Part shown: piece by piece, positions 1 through 12,300 of the stretch
Layout of the letters: each line of letters begins with the position of its first letter
How positions within the stretch are numbered: the stretch's first letter is position 1
Assembly (NCBI GenBank): GCA_003573635.1
Contig: QUTJ01031665.1
Coordinates: 1-14,579, forward strand
Direction: 5' to 3'
DNA: 14,579 nucleotides
From: Goniomonas avonlea
Taxonomy: Eukaryota; Cryptophyceae; Goniomonadida; Goniomonadaceae
The notes under the pieces: model-generated
Told to the model about the DNA's origin: nothing
Databases searched by the model: none
Seen by the model: the letters and a program-made list of their open reading frames with translations, nothing else
Position numbers and translations under genes: made by a program

Positions 1-170
1 GGGGGCTGGGGTGCAGAGGCAGTGGGTGGAGGCGCCGGGGTGGTGTGGAGAGGCTGTGGGGAGAGGCAGACACGGTCAAGAGCTGGTGTGAAGAGGCTTG
101 GGGAGCGGCACTCAAGGACGCGAGCGAGTGAGTGGGAGGGAGAGGAAGCGCCAGCGGGATGGGAACTTAC
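1..170 (-). other. Intron 9, partial
   Basis: From donor GTAAGT (170-165) to the window edge no continuation of the frame is seen. The coding strand is C/T-rich. A degenerate direct repeat is visible on the plus strand near 42-67 and 86-110 (gtgtg, agaggct, ggggag blocks in the same order). The acceptor lies outside the window. Confidence 0.6.
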
Positions 171-314
171 AGTCTCCCACAACGGTGAGCGTGACGTTGG
201 AGGGCATGTCGTACTGGAAGATGGGCGACGACGTCGCGACGGCGCGCAACATTGTCACGGCGGCACCCTGCGGCACGCCTTCGCCGTTGCGGCCCTGCGA
301 CAGCTTGCACCGCA
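171..314 (-). other. Exon 9: second part of R38 and start of the next strand
   Basis: The exon has 144 nt and starts by completing Val, then Arg-Cys-Lys-Leu-Ser-Gln-Gly. It ends near Val-Thr-Leu-Thr-Val-Val-Gly-Asp in phase 1 with donor GTAAGT at 170. Pro-Ser-Asn-Val-Thr-Leu looks like the opening of a further domain that continues outside the window. Confidence 0.75.
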
Positions 315-3300
315 CTGCAGGGCAGGGTGAGTGCACGCCGCCGACACTCAGAAAGGTTTTGATGTCCCCGAGCGCCACCATCTCCGAAACACTAAAATCA
401 TTACAGGTATGACTCTACCGCCAGTCATTTGAGCAGCGTGGCACAGTCGACATCAGAAAGGTGGGCAAAGGACAACAGCACACACCCGACGAGTCCGAGG
501 ACCAGAGAGTCTGGGAGCAGATCGAGAGCCCAACGCGCACTCGGGCGCTGAACTGACTCTGCCCGAAGCCGGAGCCGGTCAGCGTGATGAACATGCCGCC
601 CGTGGTGCCACCGCTCGCAGCCCGGCAGGTGGTGGCCGAGTCCGAGATCCACGTCGTCGTCTCGCACGAGGTCAGGCCAACCCGCATCCGCGTCGACGCA
701 TCGTTGTGCCCGAAGCCGTAGGCAAACATTGTGAGAGAGTGCATGCCTGTGGCGGGGCCGTTGGTCGCGAGAGTGGCAATGGCTTCTCCTGTGACGTTGA
801 CGGAAGGGGGTAACGGGGTCGGCTTGGGAGTGGTGGTGGGCGACGGCGTGGTGCAGTTGTCGGTCGTGCTGTTGCAGACGACAGCCGTGGTGGTCACGAG
901 TGGCGCCGTCGTCGTCGTCGTCGCTGCAGTGGTCGTCGTCGTGGGGGCCTGCATTGTTGTCGTGTTCGGGACAGCCGTGGTCGTGGTGCCGTTCGTGCCG
1001 TTCAGCATCGTGCCGTTCATCGTCCCATTCAAAAGGCTGCCGTTCAGAGTGGAGTTGAAGCGGCGACGGTCCGGTGTAGGGGGGCCCACCACGCGGTGCG
1101 GGTCATACGAGAACGACTGTGTGAGCGAGCTCCTGTTCGGTCGTTTGAGGACGAGCTCTCAATCGGTCGAGGAGGGGGGGGGGGGGGGCGACAAGGAGCG
1201 AGAAGTGAGCGAGAAGAGAGCAGAAGGGAGCGACAAGGGAGCGAGAAGGGAGCGAGAAGGGAGCGAGAAGGGAGCGAGAAGAGCGAGAGAAGGGAGAGTT
1301 AGAGGGAGGGAGAAGGGAGAGTTAGAGGGAGGGAGAAGGGAGAGTTAGAGGGAGGGAGCTCAGGGGTGGGGGGCAACTTACTCCAAGATTTGCACCGAGA
1401 GAGCGAAGTCGCGCCTGCCCTTTTGCCCAGCGGCAGACTTGCAGCGCACTGTCGTCGATGCGTCATCTCACGGTTGTTGTCGGAGGAAACGAATTGTATT
1501 GTTCGTGAAAAAGGTCGCGTGTATACATGTGATTAGAGCACAGAGTGAGGTCGATCTAGTTACGCAAGCAGGAGCAAGGTGTGATGGGTTGTGCGTGGCT
1601 CAGGTGCCTCGTCACACAGCATGGCAAGGCGACGTGTTGTGACGTGGCTCGCGTGTCTCGTCACACAGCGTGGCAAGGCGGGACACGGGGGGACGGGCAA
1701 GGGAGGACAAGCGAACTCACAGCAAGAATCGGAGGTCCACTCTGAATCCTCGCACTGTGTGCCACCGAGAGCGTGGCGAGGAGTGTAGTCCACCTGCCCC
1801 AAGTCTGCCGCGAGAATAGTGACCTGCAGGGAGCCGGTGGCGGGGATGTTCACGCGCATGGCCTCGATGTTCCAGAACGCCACCTGCGTGTGAGCTCCGT
1901 CAGCACGCTCAGAATCGCGGATGGAAGTGGCAGTTTGGGGAGAGAGCTAGGGCCAGAGCGAGGACACAGTCGGGGCGGATTCGGGATATCAGGACCATAA
2001 GGGGGCGTATCACACGCACGTTTGCGAAGGGCGAACAGTAGCCGGCGGCATTGCACTGGCTGCGCGTCAAGACGACAGCCTCAAGGCCAGCCTTGAGCAC
2101 TTTGTCGTACGTGAACGTTGCTGCAGCAGTTCCCGTCTGAGCCGACACCGTAACACTAGCAGGAGTGGTGGTGTGGCCAAAGAGTGTGTTGCCGGACGGG
2201 GCACGGCAAATGATGCCGCTGTCGGACACCCACGTGCTCGCCTCGCAACCTGCAGGGTGACAGTGTGAGTGCGAAGCAGGTGGGCAATTGGGCACGGAAG
2301 GTGCGAGGGAAGGGGTAAGCCAGTCGAACAAGAAGAGGGCAACACAGCTCGCCCAGTTGAGAGCAAGTGAGCGTGTCGGTTAGTTGACAGGGACGCTCGC
2401 GCAGTTGATCAGCAAGAGGGCAACGTTCGTGCATCGGACGCAGAACGGGTAGTTGACCGCAGGAGCTGCACGCAAATTGCCAAGTGCTCACCAGTGTTCT
2501 TGAACCGAATCGCCAAGCTGGAGTCTAGCGGACCAAAGGCTTGGCCAGAAAGAGTGAGCGAGACTGAAGCCGTGGTTGGCGTGTTGGAGCGGACAGCGGC
2601 GGACACGTAATACGTGGTGTTGCCAATCTGCGGACGAGCAGGTCAGGACATGCTGGTGAGCAAGATTACGGCCTCACTACCACCGCTACTGGACCGACGA
2701 CCTCACACTCCACGACTGTGCAACCTTGTTCGGCGACACGTTGCCGTGAGGACTCACACAGTACGTCACTGTGACTCACGCGTGTACAACACTCAACACG
2801 GTACGACAGGGATGAGACACACGGGTACAACAGTAGGGCATGGCTTCGCACGGGGAAAGCACTCACCGTGATGGCCTTGCTCGGGAAGGGGGGCACAGGC
2901 GGGACGTTCAAAGTTGTCACGGGCTTGTTCGGGTCGTAGGTGTCCACGTACGTGATGTTGTAACACACCACCCCAGTCGAGTTGCTCGAGTTGCTCGCCA
3001 CCACTGTGCCATTGATGAGGGTGACATTGGAGCTCGTTGCATTGCCCGTCGTGTTGCTCGTGGCGTTGCCTGTGGTCGAGCGGAGCCGGAACGACCTTGA
3101 GCGAGTCGCGGACGAGATGTTGGTCCCGTTGCCCGTGCCGTTGCCCAGAGTGCCGTTGAGCGTGGTCCCGTTGGAGTTGGGATCGTAACAGTAGGTGTAG
3201 GTGACGTTCTTGGCAGGCGCGATGTACTCCAGCGTGATGTTCACCTTCCGGGTGCAGTTCATGACAGTCGGCGCCGCGGTTGTCGTCACAGCTGGGGTGG

Positions 3301-6300
3301 TTGCAAGAGTGGTGGCGTTGGGATTTGTTGTGCCTGAAGTTGTGGGCGCCGCCGTGCTGGTCGTGCCTGCGGTTGTCGTCGTCGGCGCCGCTGTCGTCGC
3401 CGTCGACGCGTTGGTCGTACCGTTGAAGGCAGCGGCGGTGGTTGTGGCAGGCACCGTCACATCGCAGAGGTAGATCTCCTCAATCTCGACCTGGTACGTC
3501 TCGAACGGCAGTGGCGGCTCTTCCATCTTCACATCGTAGCTGAAAAACGCCGTCGCGGTGCCGCGCCTGAACCCGACGGAAACCGAAGCAGGGAGACGGC
3601 CCTTGACTCCCTTGGGAGGCAGGCAGTTGATGGACGTTGTGGAGTGCCAACCAGTTGCGGCGGCGGCCGTGGTGAACACTCGCCCCGCTGGTGACGGGTC
3701 CTGGACGCCAAGGCCGAACCCGACAAGCGTCACGCTGGTGTGGCCGGTGGGAGGCGAGTTGGAATGAAGGAGGTATCTCAGTTCCGGAGCAGTGTACGTG
3801 TGCGCGTACGTAGAGGTGCCGCTCTGCGAAACGACGGACAGAACCATCTTTTGTTGCGAGCCGGGCCGTGACAGGCCACGTGGAGACTTGCTTGACAAGG
3901 ATGAGTCGGAAATCCAGCGACTGGTCTCAGCACCTGAGGACTGGACGCGAGCAGTGGCAGACGTGGCAGCGGAACAGAGACCCTGGCCATACACTGTCAC
4001 CGTGGCAGCTCCGGTCGACGGTGAGTTTGAGTTTGGAACAGCCGGAACTTGAGGAGACGCCCAGGTGAAAATCAGAGTGAGCGATGCGCGAACACGGGAG
4101 ACGGTGATAGTGAGACAGCGCGAGAGCGAGCTGAAGGACGGGGTCTTGACCATCAGTGCTGTGTCCGACCGCCACGCCACACTCTCGGCGCGGGTGGCGC
4201 CCATGCGGAAGGTAAGCGAGTAGTCTTGGTGACCCATGCCCCGCCCGGCGATAGTGACCGACGTGGCGGCAGTGGTTGGCACGTTGCCTCGGATCACCGT
4301 GGACAGCGTCAGGTCCTGCGAAAACACGTGGAACAGAGTGCCGGGGTTGACGCGAACGGTGACCGACAGTGTGCGTTTGCTGTGCGCATTGTGCGGCAGT
4401 TTGCATCGCACCGACGAGTCCGAGATGTGGTGCTGAGCTTCTGCCGCGCTCCCACCAACCGAAACCACCTGCGACGCATCCGTACCCGAGAAACCAGCGC
4501 CGGACAGAGTCAAGCTGATGGAACCAGTTTGCGGCCCATTGGTGCGCATCACACTGCTCGGAAGGCAACCGTTGTATGTCAGCGCCATCGTCAACGAGCC
4601 GAACCGAGCTGTGGTTGACAGCACAACGGTGCGGCGAACGCGGGCACCGAAGGGTGTCTTGCAGCGTAGCGAGGAGGACGACTTCCACTCCCCAACTTCC
4701 ATCGCCGTGCCGCCCACCTGGCCGCGCGAGGTTGACGAGAACGGGCCCGACATGGCACCCACAAGCGTGACATAGTTGGACCCAGTGATGGCGGAGTTGC
4801 CCACGGTGTGGAACCCAATGGGTTGCGCAGCGTCGTAGGTGGCAGCACTGGTGAGCGTCCGCCCTCGCGTGACCGCCGTGACCACACAGCATGTTCCAAA
4901 AATCATTGCGTTGGGCAGCTTGATCTTGAGCGAGGACTCGGCGACCCAGAGTGTCGACTCTGCAGCGGACCCGGCCATTCGCGCGCGCGGCGTGGCGCCA
5001 GTCGCACCACTGAACCCAACACCAGCGAGTGTGATGAAATGGCCGCCAGTCATTGCCATGTTGACGCGGATGACAGAGCTCAGGGCCACCGCGTTGTACG
5101 TAGCGGCCAGGGTGGCCGTCCCAAGCGCCAGGCCGAAGGTGACGAGGATGCGCTGGGACGCGGCAGTGGCTGCGGCAACACTGCGGCACCGCACCGACGT
5201 GCTCGACGTCCACGCGGATGACTCCGTCCGGGTCTTGCCGAGCTTGGTGGCGCCGGTGATGGGATGGCTGGGGAAGGCCACGCCCAGGACAGTGACACTC
5301 ACAGCACCTGTGGACGGGGTGTTGACGCCGACGGAGCCACTGACGCCAGGAGCCTCATGGGTGAACACTTGCGTTATTGTGCCGCTGGCGACCGCCAACG
5401 TGATGGCGCCCATGTGAATCAGAGGCCCGTGGACTGCCGGAGGCTTGACCCTGATGCCAGTGTCAGAGGTCCAACGCGAGGCTTCCTGAGTCGTCCCACC
5501 GAGCCGCACGGAGAGTGACTCTACACGATAGAAGTCGGAACCCGAGAGGGTGATGGACGCCGCGCCAGTGGTTGGGAAGTTGACGCGGAGGAGTGAGCTC
5601 GGCTGGGGACTGTCGAAGGACAACAGACCCGTCGCGGTGCAGAGCCTTGGGTAGATGGACACGGACGCATGCGCCTTCGAGCGCCCAGCGGCGACCTTGG
5701 ACATGATTGCGGTGTCAGACAGCCACCTGAAGATTTCCGCTTGGGTGCGGCCAAACCTGGTTTTGGGCGAGACGGGCAGGCCGAGGCCGAGGCCCACCAT
5801 GGTCACACTCATGGCGCCAGAGGCAGGAGCATTCGAGACCACCACACTGCTCCCGACCTCCGGACCGCTGTAGGTGAGCGCGTTCGACAGGGTCTCTTGC
5901 TTGGCTGGCACCGACACAATCGCATTGAGGTCCTTGCGAGTACCCCAGGCAGCTGTGGGAGCTTTGGCGTGCAGAGATGAGTCAGTCACCCAGCGGGTCG
6001 CCTCGGAGTTAGAGCCACCCAGGGCCACGCTGGCGGTGCGTGGCGATCGCCCCATGCTGACGCCCACCACCGTCACGCTTTGGGCACCTGTCGTTCCAGC
6101 GTTGCGATTCGACATCCCGTTCACTCGCGCCGCATTGTAAGAGATCTGAGAGCTGACCGAACCGACCTCACGAATAACAGACATGGCAAAGGGCAGTCCA
6201 ACACTCAGGGTCGGGCCACGCAGGCACACGAGCGAGGAGTCAGACACCCACGTCGACGACGAGCAGCCTGATCCGCCAATCCGGCCACGAATTGAGAGGC

Positions 6301-9300
6301 CACTCTGGCCAACACCGCGACCCAAGACGGTGACCTGCACCGCCCCCGTGCCTGGGGAGTTGGTGGCAATCAGTGAGCTCAGTCTTGGCGACGAGTGAGT
6401 CATCGCCAGCGAAAACGAGGAGCGGTCAACGCCAGCACTGACACCAACGGTCAGCAGTGCAACCAGTGTGAGCGGCACCTTGCCACGCATGGACGAGTCC
6501 GAAGCCCAGCGACTTGTTTCGGCACCCGTCACAGAGAGGCGAAGAGCTCTCGAGTAGTCGAAGGTTCCGACCCCATAACCAAGGAGAGTGACGGATACCG
6601 AGCCAGTTGTGGGGGCATTGGACGGCATTGAGGCGCTCGGTGTCATGGGCGTCTCAAACGTGAACACCTTGGACACCAGGGGGACGACGCCGGCCCCAAT
6701 GGTAACAGCGACACTGTGACCAGCGTCAACACCAGCGCCAGCCTTGCAATAGGCGTGACTGTCCGAAGCCCACTTGGTGTTCTCAGGGGAAGTGTAGCCG
6801 ACGCGAGAGCCAAGTGTTGCGCCGAGAGCAGCCATGCTGATGCCGATCAGTGTGACCGTGACCGCGCCAGACACAGGGGCGTTGCTCTTGAGCGAGCCGC
6901 TGAGACCACCTCCAAACGTGATAGCGTCCAGCCACTGGCCGGACTGCGTGCCGACCGTCGCGACAATGCAGGCGCCGGGCAGCACTCCGAGGGCTCCGTG
7001 ACAGGTGATGGTCGAGTCTGAGACCCACCTCGTGTCCCTGCTGGCTGTGCCACCGATGCGGGAGCCCGGAGACATGTGTAACCCGTGGGAACGTCCCACG
7101 ATCGTCACGCTCGTTGAGCCCGTCGACGGCATGTTGATGGCCACGCCTGATGACACAACGGGCTTGTCGACGGAGTAGACGTTGGTGGCCGTGCTCACGC
7201 TGAAGCCCACAGTCGCGATGCATCGAACACTGGGAAAGGTGGCGAGGTTGACCTTGCCGTACAAGCTCGTTTCCGACGACCACAGAGAAGCGGGGCTGAC
7301 AGTGAGGCCCACCTTGACGCTCGTGGTCGTGGACCCTGAGCCGCCGAGGGTGCGGTAGCCCTGCCCCATGTTGAAGCCCAGCAGGGTCACACTGGTCGCC
7401 CCGGTCGATGGAAGATTGGACACAGCAGGCGTTCCAATCGTGCTGGCGACGTCGTGCGTAAACGCACCCGTGAAGAGCACTGACTGCACAATGGTGACGG
7501 TGTCAGACACCAGACCACCCACACTGGACACGGCAATAGTCTCCGTTCGAAGGTCGACCACCGGCTGGGACTTGCGCACGGCGAGGGAGAGATGGATGAG
7601 TTGGTGCTTGAGCTGCCCGCCAGCAACCTTGGTGCGGCAAGCTGAGTCTGACACCCATTGCGAGGCCTCAGCACGAGTCCCGCCAAAAACGTTAGCGACA
7701 GAAGCGTCATTATGGCCATGCAAGGCGCCCATGATGGTCACACTCACGGCCCCCGTGCTCGGGGAGTTGACAGCCGTCTTGACACCAAATATTAGGTGGA
7801 GGTCGGTTGAGAAGGACGACCCAAGCGAGCCGACCAAGGCCGGCGAGGCAGAGCCGACAATCACTTTGTTATTCCACAAGGACGCCGGTGTCTTAATCTT
7901 GATGCTTGTGCCTGACGCCCAGGCTGAAACCTCACCGCCAGTCTGGCCAAGACGAGCCTTGGAACAGGTGTCTTTGCTGTCAAAGTTGGTGACAATTAGG
8001 GTAAGACTGATTGAGGCAGATGTAGGACCGTTGCAGCGCACAATGCTGCTCGTGGTCACTGTTGCGTCAAATGTGATACCCTCAGCACCAGTCCCGAAGG
8101 AAAGACCAACAGTCAGGGCACCCCTGAAACCATTTTTGAGGCCAGCGTGCTGCTTGCACTTGACCGCGGTCTCAGCAATCCAGATTGTGGCCTCGCACGA
8201 AGTAGGCTCGAAACGAGCCTTTTGCGTGAAATCGCGGTTGCGGAACCCGCGGCCGACGAGGGTCACGGTGGTGCTCGCAGTTGTAGCCGAGTTCATGACA
8301 ATCAAGGACGACGGAGAGGGGATGTCCATCGTGAACCCAGAGTCTCCAGAGATGGTCCTCGCAGCGAGAGAGAAGATAAATGTAGATGTGCCAACACTCA
8401 TTGACATCTTCACGGACAGGGCGGAGTCGGAGATCCATTTGTGAGCCTGCGACAAGGGTTAACTGAGTCCCAGCCAAAACGCAGAGTCGAAACATGACAA
8501 AACATGACAACGAAGACGCTCGACAAAGAAACTGCGTGATACGTGAAGTCGGTGTTGAAACCTGGAAGCTGCTGTTACTGCCCACAAAACAAAGTTTCTG
8601 TCCACGCGGAGATGGAGCCACGAGGCAGCACCACATCATACCTGAGCGGCGGTGCGAAGCACTCGCAGGCGGGGAGAGCCGTCGGCTCGCTGCACATTCT
8701 TGCCGACAACCGTGACGCTGGTGCTCATGGTGCCGGGAGCGTTGCTGGGGACGGAGGCCGGGGTGACAGCCCAGCGGTCGTGGCTCACGGCGACAGTGAG
8801 AGTGGATGTGCCGCTGGAGGTCAGCACCAAGTGGTGCGACCACGACGCTGTGCCTCCCTGCAGTGATGCACGAGAGACAAGTGAAGACTCGGACACCCAG
8901 AGAGTGACCTCGTACGCACTGCCGCCAACACGGGCTCTGGTGGAGGCGAGGGTGGCAGCTCCGTAGTTGCTGCCGACCACCGTAACACTGGTCCCGCCTG
9001 TAGCGGGAACGTTAGTCACCGCCTCTGACGAGATCAGTTTCAGATCAGTCGAGAAGGCGTTGGTGACTGTGAGGGCTTGGCGTGCAGTCGTGACTGCGGC
9101 CCACGAGTCGGCAGCGAAGCGAGTGGTCACAGTCCGCTTGCAGGACACAGCGCTGGCAGACGTCCATGCTGTTGTCTCGGCGCGAGTCACGGCAATGCGG
9201 CCACGACTGGACAAGTCGACCTGACCAAAGTTGCTCCCAAGCACAGTGACACTGGTGGCAGCGGTGCGAACAGAATTGACGAGGATCGCAGAGCTCACGA

Positions 9301-12300
9301 GCGCTGAGCCCAGTGACAACACACTCGCCAGTGTCCCGGGCAACATGAGGGTGGTTACACTAACCGAGCCAGCAGGTCCAGCCGCGAGGCTGGTCCTTGC
9401 AACGATGGAGCTCTCCGACACCCACGCCGTCGCACCGCTGTTCGTCCTGCTGACACGAGACCGAGGAGACATGGACACCGAACCGGCGTTGGAGCCAACA
9501 ATCGTCACCGAAGCGCTCCCGGTGCTGGGAGCGTTGGTGAACATAACAGAGCTGGACCAGGGCAAGTCGTGGGAGTAGATGCCTGCTGCGCTGCCGACTG
9601 CACCGACCTTGACAACTGCCGAGACGGCGACGGCTGTTACGCCCACGCCTGCACCAGACTTGAGCGCAAGCGAGGAATCAGCGCCCCAAGTTGACGTCCT
9701 CGCGCCCGTGCCACCCACACGGAGTGATGCACTGCGGTCGCGAAGGCCGAAGTTCGCCCCTAAGACCGTGACGCTGCTTGCCCCCGTGCCAGGAGCATTG
9801 CGGCCAAGGGACACGGAACCAGCATTATAGGTGTGTCCGGTACCAGTCGTGGCTGTCGCTTTGCCAATCGCAGTGAGCACGGCTGCTACCGAGTGCATGC
9901 TCCCTCCTGCGACCTTGGATCGCATTGAGGTTGTGGCGAGCCACATGGTCTGCTGGCACGCAGACCCTCCAACGCGAGCCGAGGAGCTTTGAGTCAGCAG
10001 CCGCCCGAGGACTGTCACAACAAGTGACCCAGTGGTCGGCGCGTTGGCGATGTTTGTGTTGGCAGAGAGACTGTTGAAAGTCAGCACTTGCAGGAGAGTG
10101 CCAACCGACGCAGCTGCAGTGACAGCAACTGCGAGCCCGGACGAACCGCCGCTAATCAACCTGAGGCTGAGAACAGAGTCAGAGGCCCAGCCTGTGGAAG
10201 TGCTGGCTGAGCCATGCACGCGTGCTGGCCTCGTCGAGTCGTACAGTCCGAGATTGCGGCCCAGGACAGTGACAGAAGCGCCGCCAGTGCCAGGGCTATT
10301 CCCAGGCATCACCGAGGATAGAGTGACCGAGTTGAACGAAAAGGCAAGTGAAATTGTGCGAGGGTTCAGGCCGTCGGAAACAATTGACGCAACAATTGCT
10401 GCCGCAGTCACTGGGTTGGTGGCCAAGGATATCTTGGCGACGACGGTCGTGTCCGTGTGCCACTGCGTCGCCAACGGTGCGGTGCGCCCGAGCCGAACCT
10501 TGAACCCGATGGACGCGCCCACGACAGTGACGCTGGTGGCGGCTGTACTGGGGGAGTTGGCTCGCACAAGCGAGGAGGGGCGAGGAGCATTGAATGACAA
10601 GAGGTTGACCGACGAGCTCGCTGCTCCGCCAGCCACTGTCAAAGCAAGGATGCGGCCGCCCGGATGCTGGACGCTAGGCGCCCTCAGGACCATGGCCGTT
10701 GCTGCGAACCAGCGAGACGCTCTCTGAGCGGTGCCTCCCAACCGCTGTCGGGCAGTCACGTCTGTTGAAGTCATCGACGTCCCAAGAATAGTAACGCTGA
10801 TGGAACCCGTCGCAGGCCAGTTGCTGGCCACGAAAGAATTAGCCTGCGCTGGGAGATCGATGGTGTAGATGCCCACACCAGTGCCGACCCGGCGCCCAAC
10901 AGCGGACACTGCAACCGTCAGCGAGGCGCCGACACCCCGGTCTGTCTTGCACACCATGGTGGTGTCGCTCGCCCAACTAGAAGCCAAACAAGATGTGCGC
11001 CCTGTGCGAGCGTCGGACCGGACATTCATCCCGACGACGGTGAGACTGACGGTGCCAGTCCCGGGCGTGTTGGCGCGGTTAATGACCCCCGTGGGAGTTG
11101 GAGCGTCTACAGACAGGATTGACGCAACTGTGGCTGCTTGACCAGCATTGATGGTGGCCACGGCGGAAATACGGGCCATTCCGGGGCCCCAGCTGACCGA
11201 CTTGCACAGCACAGCAGTGTCGGACACCCAAGACGAACTGGAACAGGCAGTGGCATGCACTCGCATGCGACGGGACGAATCTGTTGCTCCCAGAGTGGAG
11301 CCAAGGATGGTCACCGAGGAGCTGCCAGTGCCCGCAACGTTGGACCGCTGGACGGAGCTCAGAGACAAAACAACATCGAACGTTACCGCGCGAGTCAGAG
11401 TGACAAGGGCGCCAGGCGTTGTTGCCACGAGTGCCTGGGCAATCGCAGGAGTCTGAGCAGCGAAAGTTTTGCATTTCAACGACGTCTCTGTCAGCCAACT
11501 TGTGTGCCCTGAGGCAGTACCAGCCACACGCGTTGCTGCGCCGAGACCAGTACCCAAAACGGTGACAGAGATGGCGCCGGTGATGGGTGTGTTGGCAGAG
11601 AGGAGAGAGGACGCCGCGCCCAAGTTGAAACTGACCATACCCGAGGCCTGGGTGCCCTGGTTGCCAACGGCTGCCGTCAAAACCGTCTGCTTAGCTCCTG
11701 TCACTGGCACAGGCGGTTTAGCAAGGACGCAGGTGTCCGAGGTCCAGACACTCCCTTCAGGCGACGTGCCGCCCATGCGGAGCTTCTGAGTGCGGGAAGG
11801 GCGACCGAACGCGGTCCCGAGCACCGTCACGCTGATGCTAGCCGTAGAAGGAAGGTTGGTCATGACGACTGATGAAGGAGTTGCGCCATTAAACGAAAGC
11901 TGTGTCGCCAGGGACCGTGCCACCCCTCTGAGAGTCACGGCCACAGTCAGTGCTACCCCTGGGATCGCCGCGGCTCGGCAGGTCAGGTGGGTGTCGCTGA
12001 TCCAGAAAGACACCTCTGCAGCTGATCTACCAAAACGAGCTCGAGCTGTTGACATGACAGAGCTGCTCCCCAACACCGTCACGCTCGAGGAGCCAGTGCT
12101 TGGAGCATTTGTGACAGAGGGGACGAAGTGATTGTAGGTCACCTTGCTGGCGATTGTCGCGGTCAGCATGCCCTTCACAGACAGCCGCACCAAAATGGAT
12201 GATTTCGGTCCAGCCGATGTTTTCCCCGCTAAACAAGTGTCCGACAACCAGTCTGTTGATTCACTGGCAGTTCCGCCCACACGAACGGTCACACTTGACC

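Larger units (their letters stand above)
1133..1381 (-). other. Intron 7 (249 bp), pyrimidine-rich with tandem arrays
   Basis: Donor GTAAGT at 1381-1376. The acceptor AACAG ending at 1133 is the only nearby AG that keeps frame: the AG of CACACAG at about 1123 would shift it. On the coding strand nearly the whole intron is C/T. It contains a run of 15 C (1188-1174), five copies of an 11-mer (1280-1226) and nearly three copies of a 23-mer (1358-1292). Confidence 0.75.

Noticed and set aside
1111-1124. Alternative acceptor for intron 7 at CACACAG
   Set aside because: It would shift the frame after exon 7. Using AACAG ending at 1133 keeps phase 2 and gives the expected Phe-Ser-Tyr-Asp closing strand.
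731-1348. Plus-strand Val-rich open frame that could look like a membrane protein
   Set aside because: The Val runs are the complement of the Thr/Asn codons in linker 2, and the frame then runs into the tandem arrays of intron 7.
1226-1358. CRISPR-like array
   Set aside because: The units are head to tail with no unique spacers, lie within a spliceosomal intron and are low-complexity purine repeats.
3927-5213. Second long minus-strand frame rich in Cys, His, Trp and Arg
   Set aside because: It is out of frame with the repeat-bearing exon 3, which has uninterrupted conserved motifs across the same interval.
7368-8444. Plus-strand open frame of 358 codons
   Set aside because: It lies entirely antisense to exon 3, and its Val-Thr-Leu-Val-Ala-Pro-Val periodicity is just the complement of the repeat codons. 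The GC-rich coding strand has few codons that create antisense stops, so long antisense frames are expected.
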